Of a stretch of 64,000 bases of DNA, positions 36,372 through 49,164 are shown one piece after another. Every line of letters starts with the position of its first letter. Positions within the stretch are counted from its first letter, which is position 1. The position numbers and the translations under genes were made by a program. Source of the stretch: Mesotaenium endlicherianum (Eukaryota > Streptophyta > Zygnematophyceae > Zygnematales > Mesotaeniaceae); NCBI GenBank assembly GCA_009602735.1, contig WELA01006993.1:162964-226963 (forward strand), given 5' to 3'. The notes below the pieces were generated by a model. That model made no database searches, was not told the DNA's origin, and saw only the letters and a list, made by a program, of their open reading frames with translations.

Positions 36372-37747
36372 GTGTGCCTGGCGCTCGCGCTGCGAGGGTT
36401 GCTGGAGCTGGTGGGGCCGCTCCTGAGAAAGCCTGTCCAGCTGCCGGCGCAGGTGCCACGCCTGTTGGCGCAACTGTCAAAGCTGGCGCAGCCTCGGTAG
36501 CTGGGAGGCCGCCAAGTGGCACTAGCACACCTGGCGCTGGCGTTGGTCCGCCTGCGGCTGGCGCCTCAACGGGCGCTGGCGCCTCCGCAGGAACGGCTGC
36601 GGATGCCAGCTAGCTTTGGACGCAGGCTCTTCGTCTGCTGGCGGAGGCGCCAGAGTTGGCGCAAGCTCAGCTGCTGGTAGGCTGTTAAGTGGCACCTCAG
36701 GGTCGCCCCTGGGACTGCCCGATTGCGTCGTCCGAACGGGGTCGGTATCGGACTTGGTTGCCCCGAGCAAGGTCCGTGGCGCCCTCCAGATGGCGCGTGC
36801 GCTTGCCGGGACCCTCGCCACGCTTATTGCGCAAGTCGGAGGGTTTTGTGAGCAGCCAGGGTTTAAGCCCTGGCTGTGAGCAGCTGTGTGCGTGTCGTCG
36901 ATGCTCCAAACGGCTTTGTGGTCGCACAGTGCAGTCAGGGATGTTCCCCCCTGACTGAGGATGGCGGTCACGGCCGCTAGATTAGCGCTGGCTGGGCCGT
37001 GCTGCGTGCGCGTGCCAAGTGGCAGCACGTGTGCGCAGTTGCTGACGTGGCTGCCGTGAGGTGGTCGTGTGGCTGGCTACTGAGCGAGCCTCGCAATGTG
37101 GTGCGCGGCGTGAGCGGCCACGTGCGGGCATGTGCAGGTGTGCAGCTGCCGCCGGTCACAGTCTCGCCAACCGTGCACGCAACAGGTGGCGGCACCTGAT
37201 GAAACCTATTGCTTGCGGCAGCCAGCAGGGGGCGGACGTCGGGAGGTTGTTGGTCGGTGCGCAAGTCTGCGCATGGGCGGGCGACATGTACGGCGAGGGA
37301 CGCTGCAGTTGTAGTAGTCGGCTGACAGGCTCGCCAGGTCGCGCCAGCTGTCGCTGCGCAAGCTGCAGACAGCCCTGCTGGCGTCAGCAGGACGGCGCAG
37401 GCCAGAGGAGCTGCAGGAGCCTGCGCTGGCTGCGTGGGCGTGGGCACCTGTTCGACGGAGGGCGCGTCTGCGGCAAGGGGTGGCAAGATTGCGCGGGCTT
37501 GTGGCCTGCCATTTGGCAGCAGGTCAGGGCGGGCGTCGTCGCTGCTGACAGCTGTCATTGCAACGTGCGCAGAGCTGGCGGGAGCATCTGCGCAGACGTC
37601 TGCAACGCTGGCCGCAAGAGCTTCGCTGAAGGGCGGGCGTGTGCGGAGCTGCAGCGTCGCTGTGGCGCCAGGTGACAGCCTCTAGAGCTGCCCCGTGTCG
37701 GCGCTGCGAATGTGTGCATGGGCTGCACGGACGCCAACTGTTGAAGC

Positions 37748-37891
37748 TGGAGCGTCAGTCGGTGGGGCGCGTACGAAGAGGGCTTCACACGCGTCGTAGC
37801 GGTCGGCGGCGATGAGGCCATGGAGCGTCAGTCGGCGGGGCGCGTACAAAGAGGGCTTCGCACGCGTCGTAGCGGTCGGCGGCGATGAGGC
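37748..37891 (-). repeat. 72-bp tandem duplication in the element A gag region
   Basis: Two head-to-tail copies of a 72-bp unit (GGAGCGTCAGTCGG... to ...GATGAGGCCA), differing at only a few bases. Read on the minus strand it repeats a 24-residue segment containing IAADRYDACEALFVRAPP in frame. Confidence 0.9.
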
Positions 37892-37999
37892 CACGGAGTC
37901 TGGCGATCTCTGCGTTGGCCTCTAGTAGGGCGTCGCTTACATCGTCGAAGCTGCAATAATCGGCTTTGGGGGTCAGCGCGTCGTCCATCGTGGCCGTGG

Positions 38000-39015
38000 C
38001 TGCCGTCATCGAGGGGCGTCCATTTGTGCGAGGGTTACGCATGCCTCGCTGTCCTACTGCTGGCGTGGGGATGTCGCGAGCGAGCCGTTCTCGACGTCAT
38101 GCTTCTTTTGCAGGCATACGATGTGCATGTGATCGGCTCTGCCACAATAGGTACAGTCGCCGGGCTTGCCATTCTGCGCGGCTGGACAGTTCTAGCGACA
38201 TTGGCATGTCTTTCCGCAAGACCAACAGGGGTCGCTCGTCGTGGCGGCCAAGGAAATGCGGCCACGCGAAGCTCCGCGCTGCTGCTGGGGCAGCTGAGAG
38301 AGCTAGGGCTGCTGCTGCTCCTGGAGCTGGCAAGCCGGAGCTGAGTGCATCGTGGAAGATGGCAGCATCGAGGATTCTTGGCATACGCCTCTAGATGCGA
38401 GGCCCACACGGTCGCTAATGTTGCTCCGTGCGGCAGCCAAGTTCTGCTTCTCGACTGAGTGGTAAGCGTCCTGTAGCGAGTACTTGGAGCCAATGTGATA
38501 GATGAGGGGGGGCGATGGCCCTCTCCCTCAATTGTGGCTCCACGGCACGCAAGAAGATCTCTGCTGCCTCCCGGTCGGTGACGGTGCCAACGTCTCGACG
38601 AAGGTGCGTCAAGCGGCGGGTACATCATGCGGATCGTTTCGTTCTTGCGGCGGTAGAAGTGGTGCAGCTCGTACATCTTCTCTACGGTCGCGGCCTAGAA
38701 CTCCTTTTTGAGGACGTCCCAGAAGGCCTTGTCTGGATCTGCGAGGAGGGTCTCCACTGGGGGTTCCCCCACAAGCTCTGTGCGTGCGTAGATCTCGTCA
38801 CCCTTCTCACGGAAGGTGTCACGAGCCTCGTAGAGGAAATAGCGCATGAGTGTATAGAACACGTCACGCTTAGGGTGCGCGGGCGTCTTAAGCCTTGCAA
38901 GCACAAACTCAGCCTCAAACTTTGAGATGGTGTCGTCCAAATCACAGGTTCCTGGTCTGCCGCTGAAGCGGAAAAGGGAGGACTTGTCAGCCTTGACCTC
39001 TTGGTCACCTGCCAT
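38000..39015 (-). pseudogene. Element A gag with zinc knuckle (fossil)
   Basis: Minus strand. It starts MAGDQEVKADKSSLF at 39015 and has a capsid-like segment (CDLDDTISKFEAEF; MRYFLYEARDTFREKGDEI; then FYRRKNETIRMMYPP and TVTDREAAEIFLRAVEP further on). A CX2CX4HX4C knuckle (CTYCGRADHMHIVC) lies near 38.1 kb. The same protein segments occur on the plus strand at 42.8-43.2 and 51.9-52.0 kb (element D). Confidence 0.75.
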
Positions 39016-39720
39016 GGAATACCAGGAATCGTGGTGAACCCACTAGGAAGTTGGCTCAGAAACAATCATAGGAGGTACGAGTGCTGGCTGATCTTCTTCA
39101 GAGGGTTTAGTGACAGTATTGAGATCGGAGTCCGAGTCTTCTCCACTAACCCCTTTGTAGTAAGGCTGGTATGAAAGCCCGCTACGAGTAGGCATACGCT
39201 GAAGATTCTTATTGCTTACAGGCAAAGAGATATCTTTTTTAAAAGTAAGGAGTGTGTACTCTCCAAAGTGAGCACCTGGAGACTGTAATCTGATAGGAAA
39301 ACAACTAATGGTCCAGATCACAAGTTCCTAGTCTGCCGCTGAAGCGGAAGAGGGAGGACGTGTCAGCCTTGACCTCGTGGTCACCTGGCATGGGATACCA
39401 GGAATTGTGGTGAGCCCACTGGGAAGATGGCTCAGGGACAATCAGAAGAAGTACAAGTGCTGGCTGCTCCCCTTCAAAAGATTTAGTGACAGTACTGAGA
39501 TTGGAGTCTGAGTCTTCTCCACTAATCCCTTCGTAGTAAGGCTACTAAGCACGCCCGCTACGGGTAGGCATACGCTGAAGATTCTTATTGCTTGCAGGCA
39601 AAGAGATCTCTTATTTATAAGTAAGGAGTGTGTACTCTCCAAAGTAAGCACCTGAAGACTGTAATCTGGTAGAAAATCAACTAATGAAGTCTGGTCCAAA
39701 CGATCATTGGAAGCACATCA
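38939..39720 (-). repeat. Tandem duplication of the gag leader, about 375-bp unit
   Basis: The segment 38939-39313 is repeated at about 39314-39720: both carry CTGCCGCTGAAGCGGAA, the GGATACCAGGAAT region and a leader segment containing SLPVSNKNLQRMPTRSG-like coding. Copies differ by roughly 10-15 percent by eye. It lies at the 5' edge of the element A gag. Confidence 0.8.
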
Positions 39721-42180
39721 TGATCTTCAGGAGTAGTCCTATGTCACGGTTTAAGCTGTGACTTTGCTCACCACTTGCGAAGTTCTTCAAGTGAATGGAA
39801 GCCAGGAGGGCTTGCTCTTCACAAGAGAGATACTAAGTGGTCCTGAAAACACAAGAGTCAAATCTGTAAGCCCTAACTGATAACTCTGTGACTTACAACT
39901 GGCATAATGGGACTTCTAAAAAAGATGTTCCTCTAGGGACATCTCTAGTACTTATACTCCTGAAAACCCGGCGTTGTATGCGGCGGATCCAATGCATGTA
40001 GTCACTCTAGGGGGCTCTCCTATGTCCACTAATGTGTACAAGGCATGTACTAGCACTCCTATAGGCTAAGTATAACTTAAGCCAATCAAAGCAAAGTACG
40101 TAGAATATGCTATGTGTCTCTCATTGGTGGAGCTTACCTTGGGTGATTCTACCTAGATAGCGCCTCAAAAGTGAATTTGGAACTTAAGGAAGCTGCTTCT
40201 AGGAGTAGGTGATGCAGTCACCAAGTCATAGCCTCAATGATGCACTTATACTATGGAAAGGCAGGACTTATGTAGGCAAAGGGGTTCGCGGATTTGTGCG
40301 TCCGAAGCTAAGGGTCCTTGGGGTCACGAATGGCCAACAATGTCCGGGTACATTGAGTCACAAGTTGGCCGTTGGGTGTGATTCCGCTAGGGGCCAAAAG
40401 GGGTGCGGACTAGATCGCGCCTATCTCGCTTGATACTTAACTAAATGACGCGAAATCGGTGCCATTTGAAAGATGCTTTGACGCGCTACACTCAAGAAAT
40501 CATGACATTAACCACATTTGAGAAATTTTATATCAAAATGACAACAAAAAATGCACTCTACAATCCTATGACCTTACAGCTTCTTACTTTACAGATTCAC
40601 TTTTGAGGCACTATCTAGCACGCATTGGTCAAGATGAGAAGTGGTGTAAGGGCATTGGTTTATAAAGTGCATTTTTGAGTTTTATGAAAGTATGTTTTGA
40701 TTATATAGTAGTGTAAAATGCATTTTTGTGATCATTCTGATATAAAGTTCATCGAATTTGGTCAGTATTGAGAGAGTTATGGATTTCCGAAGTTTAATTA
40801 ATTTTGAGGTCGGTTGACGACTGTCCTTAATTCGCGGTGAGCGCGACCGTCGGATTGACCGACAGCGTCAAGCGATATGGCCCGTTAGAATGAACTCGAA
40901 CCTTCACGTAAGTTCGGCTGACGCGGAGTGCCGACTAGGTCGATTTACTTGGAAGTTTCGGTTTAGCCTAACGCGTCTAAGATAGAATATTCTAGTAATG
41001 TCGATGCATGTATGTGGACGTCAATTCGGCCCGACACGTCAGATCAGACTGATCTGGCTTACTCACGAATATTTTGGAAGGGACGATTTGACGAACACTT
41101 AGGAAAATCCGTAGCTTCCTCCTAGGGAAGAGCACTTAGGCATAAAATTTTAAATAGGCATAACTTCTTTGTTTCTTATCAATTTTCACTTGTTTAAATT
41201 TCTACGCGTTTGTAATGACAAGGCCTTTCATCCTACATCATCTGTGAGCAGTTTCTTACTACTCATAATGTTGAGTAATTTTTTTAAGCTTTCTTAGTGA
41301 TATGCCGCTGCACTCTTTGGTATCATTGCAACTAATCACTTTCCTCGTGAGTTACTACGCTTCCACAAGGGCACTCTGCCCCTTTCAAGTGGCCAATTAA
41401 GCACTTAGCATATTCTTGCGTCTTACTTTTGATTAGATAGAGTAGTGGCTTGCAATAGACATGCTAGTACACTAAATGCATGCATGTGTGTTAGTTGTAG
41501 ACCCTAGATCATGACCCCATGCATTGAACCCGCGCCTATCCTGCTGGCTTCTCAGGAGTATAAAACTCCTACAATGTTTCTAGTAAGGCATCTTGTGGCA
41601 AGTGTCATGATTTATTAAGTCGAGGTTGACGTACAAAACCAAGCTCTACGTGTGTTAACTATCAACCTAGGAAGACCAACTTTGCATTAACTTTACGCAT
41701 CCATATGTTGACCTTCTCTAGATTACCAAGTCACCAAAGTGTAGTGCGTCGAAGCATCTTCCGAATGGCACCGATTTTGCGTCATTTGGTTAATTATCGA
41801 GCGAGATAGACGCGGTCTAGTCCGCACTCCTCTCGGCACCTAGCGGAATCACACCAAATGGCCAACTTGTGACTCCATGCACCCATTATGCCAGTTGTAA
41901 GTCACAGAGATTATCAGTAAAGCTTACACCTTTATCTCCTGTGTTTTCAGGACCACTTAGTCTCTCTCCTGTGAAGAGCAAGCCTTGCTGGCTTCCAATC
42001 ACTAGAAGAACTTCACAAGTGGTGAGCAAAGTCACAGCTTATACCCTCTGCCATAGGACTACTCTTGAAGATCATAATGTGCTTCTAGCGATCTTTTGGG
42101 CCAGGCTTCATTTGTTGTTTTCCTACCAGATTACAATCTTGAGATGCTCACTCTGGAGAGTACACACTCCTTACTAATTA
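39720..42180. repeat. Large imperfect inverted repeat joining elements A and D
   Basis: The left arm (about 39.72-40.50 kb) is the reverse complement of the right arm (about 41.76-42.13 kb), for example TCACCACTTGCGAAGTTCTTC against GAAGAACTTCACAAGTGGTGA. The left arm holds about 430 bp absent from the right arm (39.91-40.35 kb). The arms are the 5' regions of two copies of the same retroelement family facing apart. The central 40.5-41.7 kb continues only the right-hand copy. Confidence 0.75.
40153..40618. repeat. Segment bounded by 24-bp terminal inverted repeats
   Basis: The left end 40153-40176 (CTAGATAGCGCCTCAAAAGT...) and right end 40595-40618 are inverted copies with one mismatch over 24 bp. 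The 466-bp segment has no coding content. A clear target duplication was not seen, so it could be a small non-autonomous DNA transposon or a by-product of the surrounding palindrome. Confidence 0.5.
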
Positions 42181-43183
42181 AAACATTTGATACTTGACTG
42201 TCGTTTGGCTATAAAGCCACATGTATTATAGACTTCATTGCAGCAAAGCCCGCTTGCATATTATGCATTGCTTGTGTTGATGATACGCACCCGACCACCT
42301 AACGCACGACACAAGTTGTAAGCTACAGAGTGACATTTTAATGTTATACTTGTAAAGAGAAATCGGACCTCTTGCAGGCCCATTTTTAGTCGCTTAAAGA
42401 ACTTCAAATATGGTGAACAAAGTCACAGCTTACTACTATTGCTGGGAATACTCGAAGAAGGTCATAATAGTGTGCTATTAATGATCTTTTGAGCCGAACG
42501 TCATTAGTTGTTCTCTTACCAGTCTTCAGTCTTGAGGTGCTCACTCTAATTAGTGTGGATTCTTTGCTGCTAAAAGATCTTGTTTAGCTTGCAACACATA
42601 GAGTCTGAAACGCCAAACCGTAGTGGCAGAATTTATCAGCCATATTACGAAAGTCCAACTGAAGAGGACTTAGACTCATATCTCAGCACTATCATTAAGT
42701 CTTTTAAAGAATAGCGGCAATTGCCTTCGCAACCAAGAGTTGCTGAGCCACAACCTTAGTGGGCTCTTTCTGATTTGCACACTTCCATGGAAAATGACTA
42801 GGAAATGGAGACAAACGGGACTGCTATTCAGCTGTAGGGATGGCATTTGTGACCTGGACGATGCTATCTCGGAGTTCAATACCGACTCCAGTTTAAGTCT
42901 TTTACATTCACTACGCGCCAGATCTTCGGCACACTAATGCGCTACCTCTTGCACAAGGCCAAGGACCCGTACTGGGAGATGGTTACTGAGATACTAGTCC
43001 GTACATCACTCGTGAGAAACCCTCCATTTGCCAGGCCACTCGCGGCTTCCGTGAGTGAGTTTTGGGCCATACTTAGGACTGAGTTCCAATTTGCTACTAA
43101 GGAGAAGGTGTACAGGTTCCACAACTTTTACCGCCGCAAGAGAGAGACAATCCGCATAATGTATCCCAGCTTGACTCACCTAC

Positions 43184-43902
43184 TGTAATGAATCAGTATA
43201 TTAGTTGATATAATATTCATTCAAATATAACAGTTAATTAAGTTCAGCCTGCTGAACTCTAGTTAATAATCAGTCTGCTGGACTTCATAATAAATATTAG
43301 TTGAATGACTCGGCCGAAAGCAGCAGGCTGAAGTCAACTTAAGTCAGCTTGCTGACACATTCTTTGACAGCCAGCTGACTTCCGTACTCGGTAGCAGCGA
43401 ACTGCCTCGATAAGCATCTAAGTGCGGTATGCTAGATGAATCGCCAAATGACATCCCTATGATGGATGGCGATTCGGGATGAGGGGAGATGGCGGTGCAT
43501 TTGGTTAACCAAGCTCCTACCAACGTGGTTAACTCCCGGGTACGTGGTGCCATCGCCCTGACCGTTGAACAGTAAACTCATTCCATGTACATATGCTAGG
43601 CATTGCTCTCGAGTTCGGCATTCGGAAACGAGGCAAACTCTCTTGTACAGCTTACTGAGAGAGATCTGAATCCAAGGCGAGAAGCCATTGATACGCACTG
43701 TCTTCTAACCTTGCTTATGTATGAGTTTACTGATTTGCATTATTGATGCTAGTTTACTCGCATTTGACTGACGAGTATTATTCACTGCTAGTGTGTTGTC
43801 CTTTGCCGAAAACCAGTTAACGGAAATACCACCAAGATTACTTGCTGATATAAAGATCCTTATTAATTGTTAATCGCCTATTTGGTAAGTTCATTCATTT
43901 CA
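43184..43902 (+). repeat. 5' LTR of element C
   Basis: TGTAATGAATC ... CATTCATTTCA, 719 bp. A TATAAAG box near 43850 could serve the element's own transcription (inference). Confidence 0.94.
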
Positions 43903-43903
43903 G

Positions 43904-43915
43904 TGGTATCGGAGC
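43904..43915 (+). other. Primer-binding site of element C (initiator tRNA-Met)
   Basis: TGGTATCGGAGC, one base from the plant consensus TGGTATCAGAGC found in element B, directly after the 5' LTR. Confidence 0.9.
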
Positions 43916-44230
43916 AGTTATCACAGTCTTCTTTGCACGGTAAGGACAAGGTCTCAAACTAGCAACTCCCGAGACATGGAGAACCAGGATAACACGAATG
44001 TCAAAAACCAGGCGGAAAGCCATGTAGCGGGAACCCGTACCTATTCTGAAGCAGTAGCAGATACTGCAGCTAGAGAGGCTGCAGATGAGGCAGCTGCTAT
44101 TGCCGCAGTCGCAGCATAGCAAGCTGAGGAGGAGAGAGCCAGATCAGAAGCTGAACAAGTAGCAAAGGCCGCTGAAGATACAGAAAGGAGGGAAGGACAG
44201 CCAGCTGACGAGCGCACTGCTGAAGAACTT

Positions 44231-45400
44231 ATGGCATCAAGGGCCAATGTTCAGAACCCACCTCCTGCTGTACAACTCAATGTACCCCTAGGTCAAATAC
44301 GTGACCGGCTGAATGCGGCAGGAATTGCTGCTGCAGGAGCGAGAGGGACTGTTGAGGACACTACTCAGCGAGTAGAGGCCAATGCTGCTGCTGCATTTGC
44401 TAATCTACCACCCCAGAGTGTAGACTTGGGAGCATTGTTTGTTCGAATGCAGTGGCAAATGGCGACCATGTATCAGTCCCAGCAGGAGGCCAAAAGAATC
44501 ATAATGTCCCTACTGCGGGACAGAGACCAACTGGGGTCTCAAACCACTAGTGGTGGTGGCCGAGGGCCTAGTAAGCCAAAGCCGAAACCTCCCCAGGACT
44601 ATGATCCTGAGGGAAACAGAAAATATTACCTGATCAAGTTTCTCGCGGATGTTGAGCAGTGGCTGGAGAACTACCCAGAACTGCAAGATTACGAGAAGGT
44701 CAGGCACACCGGTGCGCTACTGAAAGGCAGTGCCGCAGACTGGTGGCTTTACTGGAAGGAAGAGCGTAAGGCTCGGCAACTCGGTGACCCTACGTGGGTA
44801 GAGTTTGTCGAGAAGTTGCATGAGAAGTTTGATGTCATCAACCAGCAGGAGAAAGCTATCTATGCGATGATCTCCCTGACACTGAAGCAGACCACTTCAG
44901 TTGCTGAGTTTGCTCAAAAGTTCCAAGAGAACATGATGAAGCAGCCTGATTTGCCAGAACGGTATAGGATAGCATACTTCAGGTATGGCTTGAAATCCGA
45001 GGTCTCTGGTCATTTTGCTGAGAAAAAGTATGAGAAACTGGCTGACTTGATCCAGGATGCTGACGCCTGGGATCAGCAGCAGTTCAATCACAAGCGCCAG
45101 AGTAACGCTTTGGTGTCTAAGATTGTCAAAAAGCCCCACGGTTCCTACAATGCAGTTGAAGGAGACCAGGCTGAGGATAATCAGGGTGATGGGTGAGTAT
45201 AATGCCATACACTCTAGAGGTAGAGGTGGTTTCTCTCGGGGCGGCTATGGAAGAGGTGGTGGTAGGACTAAGCCGAGACCAGCCTCAGCAAAATCCACTT
45301 GCTACCATTGCCAGCAGTTGGGTCACTACCGAGCACAGTGTCCAGTCAAGCACCTTCCGAAAGTCGAGAGAAAAGACCAGCCTTTGAAAGACAGCAACAG
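44231..45400 (+). CDS. Element C gag with CCHC zinc knuckle (fossil)
   Basis: Starts [14 protein letters not shown]. The Ala/Gln-rich N-terminus is followed by the Ty3/Gypsy capsid segment ([42 protein letters not shown]), then an RG-rich stretch and a CX2CX4HX4C knuckle ([14 protein letters not shown], from 45300). Structural protein of the element's particle. Confidence 0.9.
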
Positions 45401-48400
45401 TCAGTAATCCAGTCTACTGACTGTGAGGATGCTAGAGATAGTGAGTCGTCACTAGCTGCCCACGTAGCAGGTATTATGGGTCCTGCTGAACTGGATTCAT
45501 TATGCATGCCTGACAACCAGATAAAGGAGACCATCAGCAATATAGACGTCCAGAGAGTGCACACTCTGGATGCTCTTGTTCCACCTGATGTCCAACATTT
45601 CTTTGCTACGTCAGGAGAACAATGCGAAAGTCAGGAAAAGACAGTCCCCCCTATCCTACTGCATTGCATGATTGCAGGTAGGAAGGTGAGGGCATTTGTT
45701 GACGGAGGGGCGTCACATACTTTTATCCACAAGGACTTAGTTAAGCGGCTAAGGCTGCCTACTGTCACCCAAGGGAATAGAAAAATATTCCTTGGAGATG
45801 CCTCAAGTATCCCGGGAGGAGTTATAACCAAGCCTATTGAGGTCCAGTTAGGTTCTGGCATTGCAGTTCTAACTGAAACGCTTACATTTGAGGTACTCAA
45901 CACTGGCTTTTATGATCTCGTGCTAGGCAGGTCCTGGCTTAATAGACATCAAGCTGAAGTGTGTTGGAGCAGAGGTACAGTTAAAGTGAGAGGAGCCAGT
46001 GATGGGCAGACTGACTTGGCACCCACCAGTGCTCTTCCTCTTGTCCTGTGTGGATGGCAAATGAAGGAAAAGAAGAGGCTTCCAGAAGGATGCAAGTTGC
46101 TGAATGCAATGAAGTTCGTCAAAGGCTGGAACCAGAAGGAAGACAGAATGTTCTGTCTGCTGCTAAAAGAGGTACCTCCTCAACCTGAAGAAGTGGTTGA
46201 GAAAAAGGTAAGCCCTCTGGATCACCCTACTGCTGCAAAAATTGTTGCTCAGTACACTGATATATTTAATATGCCTCCAGGACTACCCCCTGAGAGGGAA
46301 GTAGATCACAAGATTGATTTATTACCTGGTAGTCAGCCACCTTGGCAACGCACGTATGGCTTGTCGTATGTGGAGAGCGAGGAGTTGAAAACACAGATTG
46401 CAGAGCTTGAGGAAAATGGTTATATTTTTCCCAGTAAATCACCTTACGGCGCACCCATCCTATTTGTTAAGAAAAAGGATGGCAGTATGCGGATGTGTGT
46501 GGATTCCAGAGCCCTGAACAGAATTACAATAAAGAACAAGTATGCTTTACCAAGGATCGAGGACTTGCTTGATACCCTGTCTGGCGCTAAGGTGTTCAGT
46601 AAAATAGATCTCAAGAGTGGTTATCATCAAATCAGAATTGCTGAGGGGGATGAACACAAGACTGCCTTCCGCACACGTTATGGACATTATGAGTTCAACG
46701 TGATGCCTTTTGGACTAACTAATGCTCCTGCTACCTTCATGGGTCCTATCTTATTTGGATATGTTTGTGCAAGTTTTCCTGGATGATATTTTAATTTTCT
46801 CTAAAGATGAAGCTCAGCACACTGAACACTTAAAGACAGTCCTGGACACTCTGCGGAAAAATCACTTATATGCTAAAATGAGCAAGTGTGATTTCTTTAA
46901 GGAAAGTATTGAATTGTTAGGCCACGTTGTCAGTAAAGAGGGCATCAGTGTGGATCCTAAGAAAATCCAGACCATAAGGGACTGGCCAGTACCACAGTCT
47001 GTCTCTGAAGTTAGATCCTTCCTCGGGTTGGCTAACTACTATAGGAGATTTATTGAGAATTATTCCACAAAGGCCAGTAAACTGACTGACCTTACTAAGA
47101 AAGACGTAGGGTATGTGTGGGGGGAAGGGCAGCAGGTCGCCTTCTTGACCCTTAAAGATGCCCTTTGTTCTGCCCCAGTGCTAGCCATGTGTGACCCCAG
47201 CAAACCGGTGCAGGTGGTTACTGATGCCTCTGACTTTGCCATGGGTTCTATTTTGTTGCAGCCTACTAACAAAACCACAAAGGATGGGAAGGTGCGGCAG
47301 GAGTGGCATCCTGGGTTGTATGAGTCTACGAAATCTAATCCAGCGGAGATTAATTACTCAGTGCATGATAAAGAGCTACTAGCTATCATTCATGTACTCA
47401 AACAGTGGAGAGCATACTTACATGGTAAAGCTTTTAAGGTGATTACAGATCATCTAGCTCTGACCCACTTTCAGAAGAAGTCCAAGTTGTCGAGGAGGGA
47501 GAACCGCTGGAGCCAGATGCTGGAGCAGTTCCAAGTCCAGATCGACTACAAACCAGGGAAGTTGAATCCTGCTGATGCACTCTCTAGAAGACCTGACTTG
47601 CAAGAAAGGAACTTTAGTCAGCATGCTGTAGATAAAGTCCTGTGTGCACTCACTTCACTAAAGGTGAAAAAGTCCTTCCTTGAACAACTTAGGAAAGCCT
47701 ACCTTTCTGACCCAACATTTGAGCCCAGCCCCACTACTGGTGTGTGTCGTGCTACTGCACTCGGGTATAAGCTTAAGGGAGGGGTCTGGGTGACTGAAAC
47801 CACTTCAGGCAGGCTGAAGCTGGTCATTCCTAATAACTTGGAAATAAGGTCTCTCTTACTGAGTCAAGCGCATGGCAGTCTCCTGGGTGGACATTTGGGG
47901 CAGGCCAAAACTGTTGGCAAACTGGCAAAACATTATCATTGGGAGGGGTTACCCTGGGAAGTCTTGAAATATGTCAAGTCCTGTGACCAGTGTCAGAGAA
48001 ATAAGTCTCGGCACACACCACCCGGAGGTCTCTTGCAACCACTGCCCATCCCAGCTGGACGCTGGGAAACTATATCCATGGACTGGGTGGTCACACTGCC
48101 ACGAACTGCTAATGGGCATAATTCGATATTGGTAGTCGTGAATAAAGTGACAAAAATGGTCATTTTCATCCCCACAACTGTCAAAGTAACTGCACTCGAA
48201 ACAGCGAGACAGTTTTACAACCATGTAGTATGCCAACATGGGCTACCTTCTAATATCATCTCAGACCGAGACTCAAAATTCACCTCTAAGTTCTGGAGAG
48301 CTTTAATGGGGTTAATGGGAGTCAAACAGCTGCTCAGCACAGCAAACCACCCTCAGACTGATGGGCAGACTGAAAGAACTAACCGAGTTCTGCAGGAGGT

Positions 48401-49164
48401 GCTGAGAGCATATATTAACCAAAAACAAGATAATTGGGATGACCTGTTGCCTCAAATTCAGTTTCCGGTCAACAGTGCGGAGCACGCGTCAACGGGCAAG
48501 ACTCCTTTTGAACTCAGCCTGGGTAGAGCCCCTAAGTCTCCTTTAGATGTACTGGGGGAGTCTTTAACTGACCCGGAAGGGATTGACAACCCGGTCCCTC
48601 CAGTTAACTCAGGAGTTTGCTGACACCCTGTTAGAAGTCCAACAAAACATGCACAAAGCCCAAGAAAACCAACAAAAATACGCTAATCAACACCGTCGGG
48701 AGCTGACATTTTCTAAGGGCGATTTAGTCAAACTGCATTCTCAGCACCTGTACCTTCCTGGTGTGGTCAAGAAAAAGCTTGGCCCTGTCTGGGTCGGTCC
48801 ATATTCGGTGGTACGTCGAGTCGGTTATAATGCTTACAAACTGAACATGTCAGCTGACTACAAGGATCACCCGGTCTTTAATGTCTCCTTCCTGGAACCA
48901 TACATCAAAGGTGATTCATTGTTCACAGGTCGGTTACCTGTCCAACCGGGACCGGTCCCCGCTGTCCGGCACGGCGATCCTGAGGTTGAGGAGATTTTAG
49001 ACGCTCGCTCGGTCCGTCGATCGTCTAAATATGTCATGAAGTACCTCATCCGATGGAAAGGTTACGATGCCTCTGGGGACACTTGGGAATTTAAAGATCA
49101 GCTGACCAATGCCAAAGGGGCGTTGAAACGGTTCCACCTTCGGGCGGCTGGAGCACCTCCCTAA
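45400..49164 (+). CDS. Element C pol: protease, RT, RNase H, integrase, chromodomain (fossil)
   Basis: Canonical Ty3/Gypsy order on the plus strand: protease around 45.70 kb ([15 protein letters not shown]), RT about 46.3-46.9 kb ([33 protein letters not shown]), RNase H about 47.2-47.5 kb ([16 protein letters not shown]), integrase with HHCC finger about 47.87-48.0 kb ([11 protein letters not shown]) and catalytic core to 48.55 kb ([25 protein letters not shown]), and a C-terminal chromodomain at about 48.97-49.13 kb ([16 protein letters not shown]). The chromodomain places it with chromoviruses, which use it to direct integration to heterochromatin. Confidence 0.93.

Larger units (their letters stand above)
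20280..40560 (-). mobile_element. Element A: decayed Ty3/Gypsy-like LTR retrotransposon carrying a DNA methyltransferase
   Basis: Outermost element of the nest, coding on the minus strand. Parts from its 5' side (right) to its 3' side (left): leader and gag (about 39.3-37.7 kb), a CX2CX4HX4C zinc knuckle (about 38.1 kb), Pro/Ala-rich linker, retroviral-type aspartic protease (about 34.9-34.5 kb), cytosine-5 DNA methyltransferase (about 33.0-30.8 kb), a Gln/Pro-rich linker, reverse transcriptase (30.4-29.75 kb and, past insertion B, from 20.82 kb) and RNase H (to about 20.28 kb). No integrase was recognised. It is interrupted by element B and two solo LTRs and is clearly broken, with many breaks. 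Its ends are rearranged. It is older than everything inserted in it. Confidence 0.7.

Noticed and set aside
35254-37685. Long plus-strand Ala/Gly/Cys-rich open frames
   Set aside because: They are antisense readings of the Pro/Ala-rich minus-strand linker and gag of element A. High GC removes stop codons from several frames.
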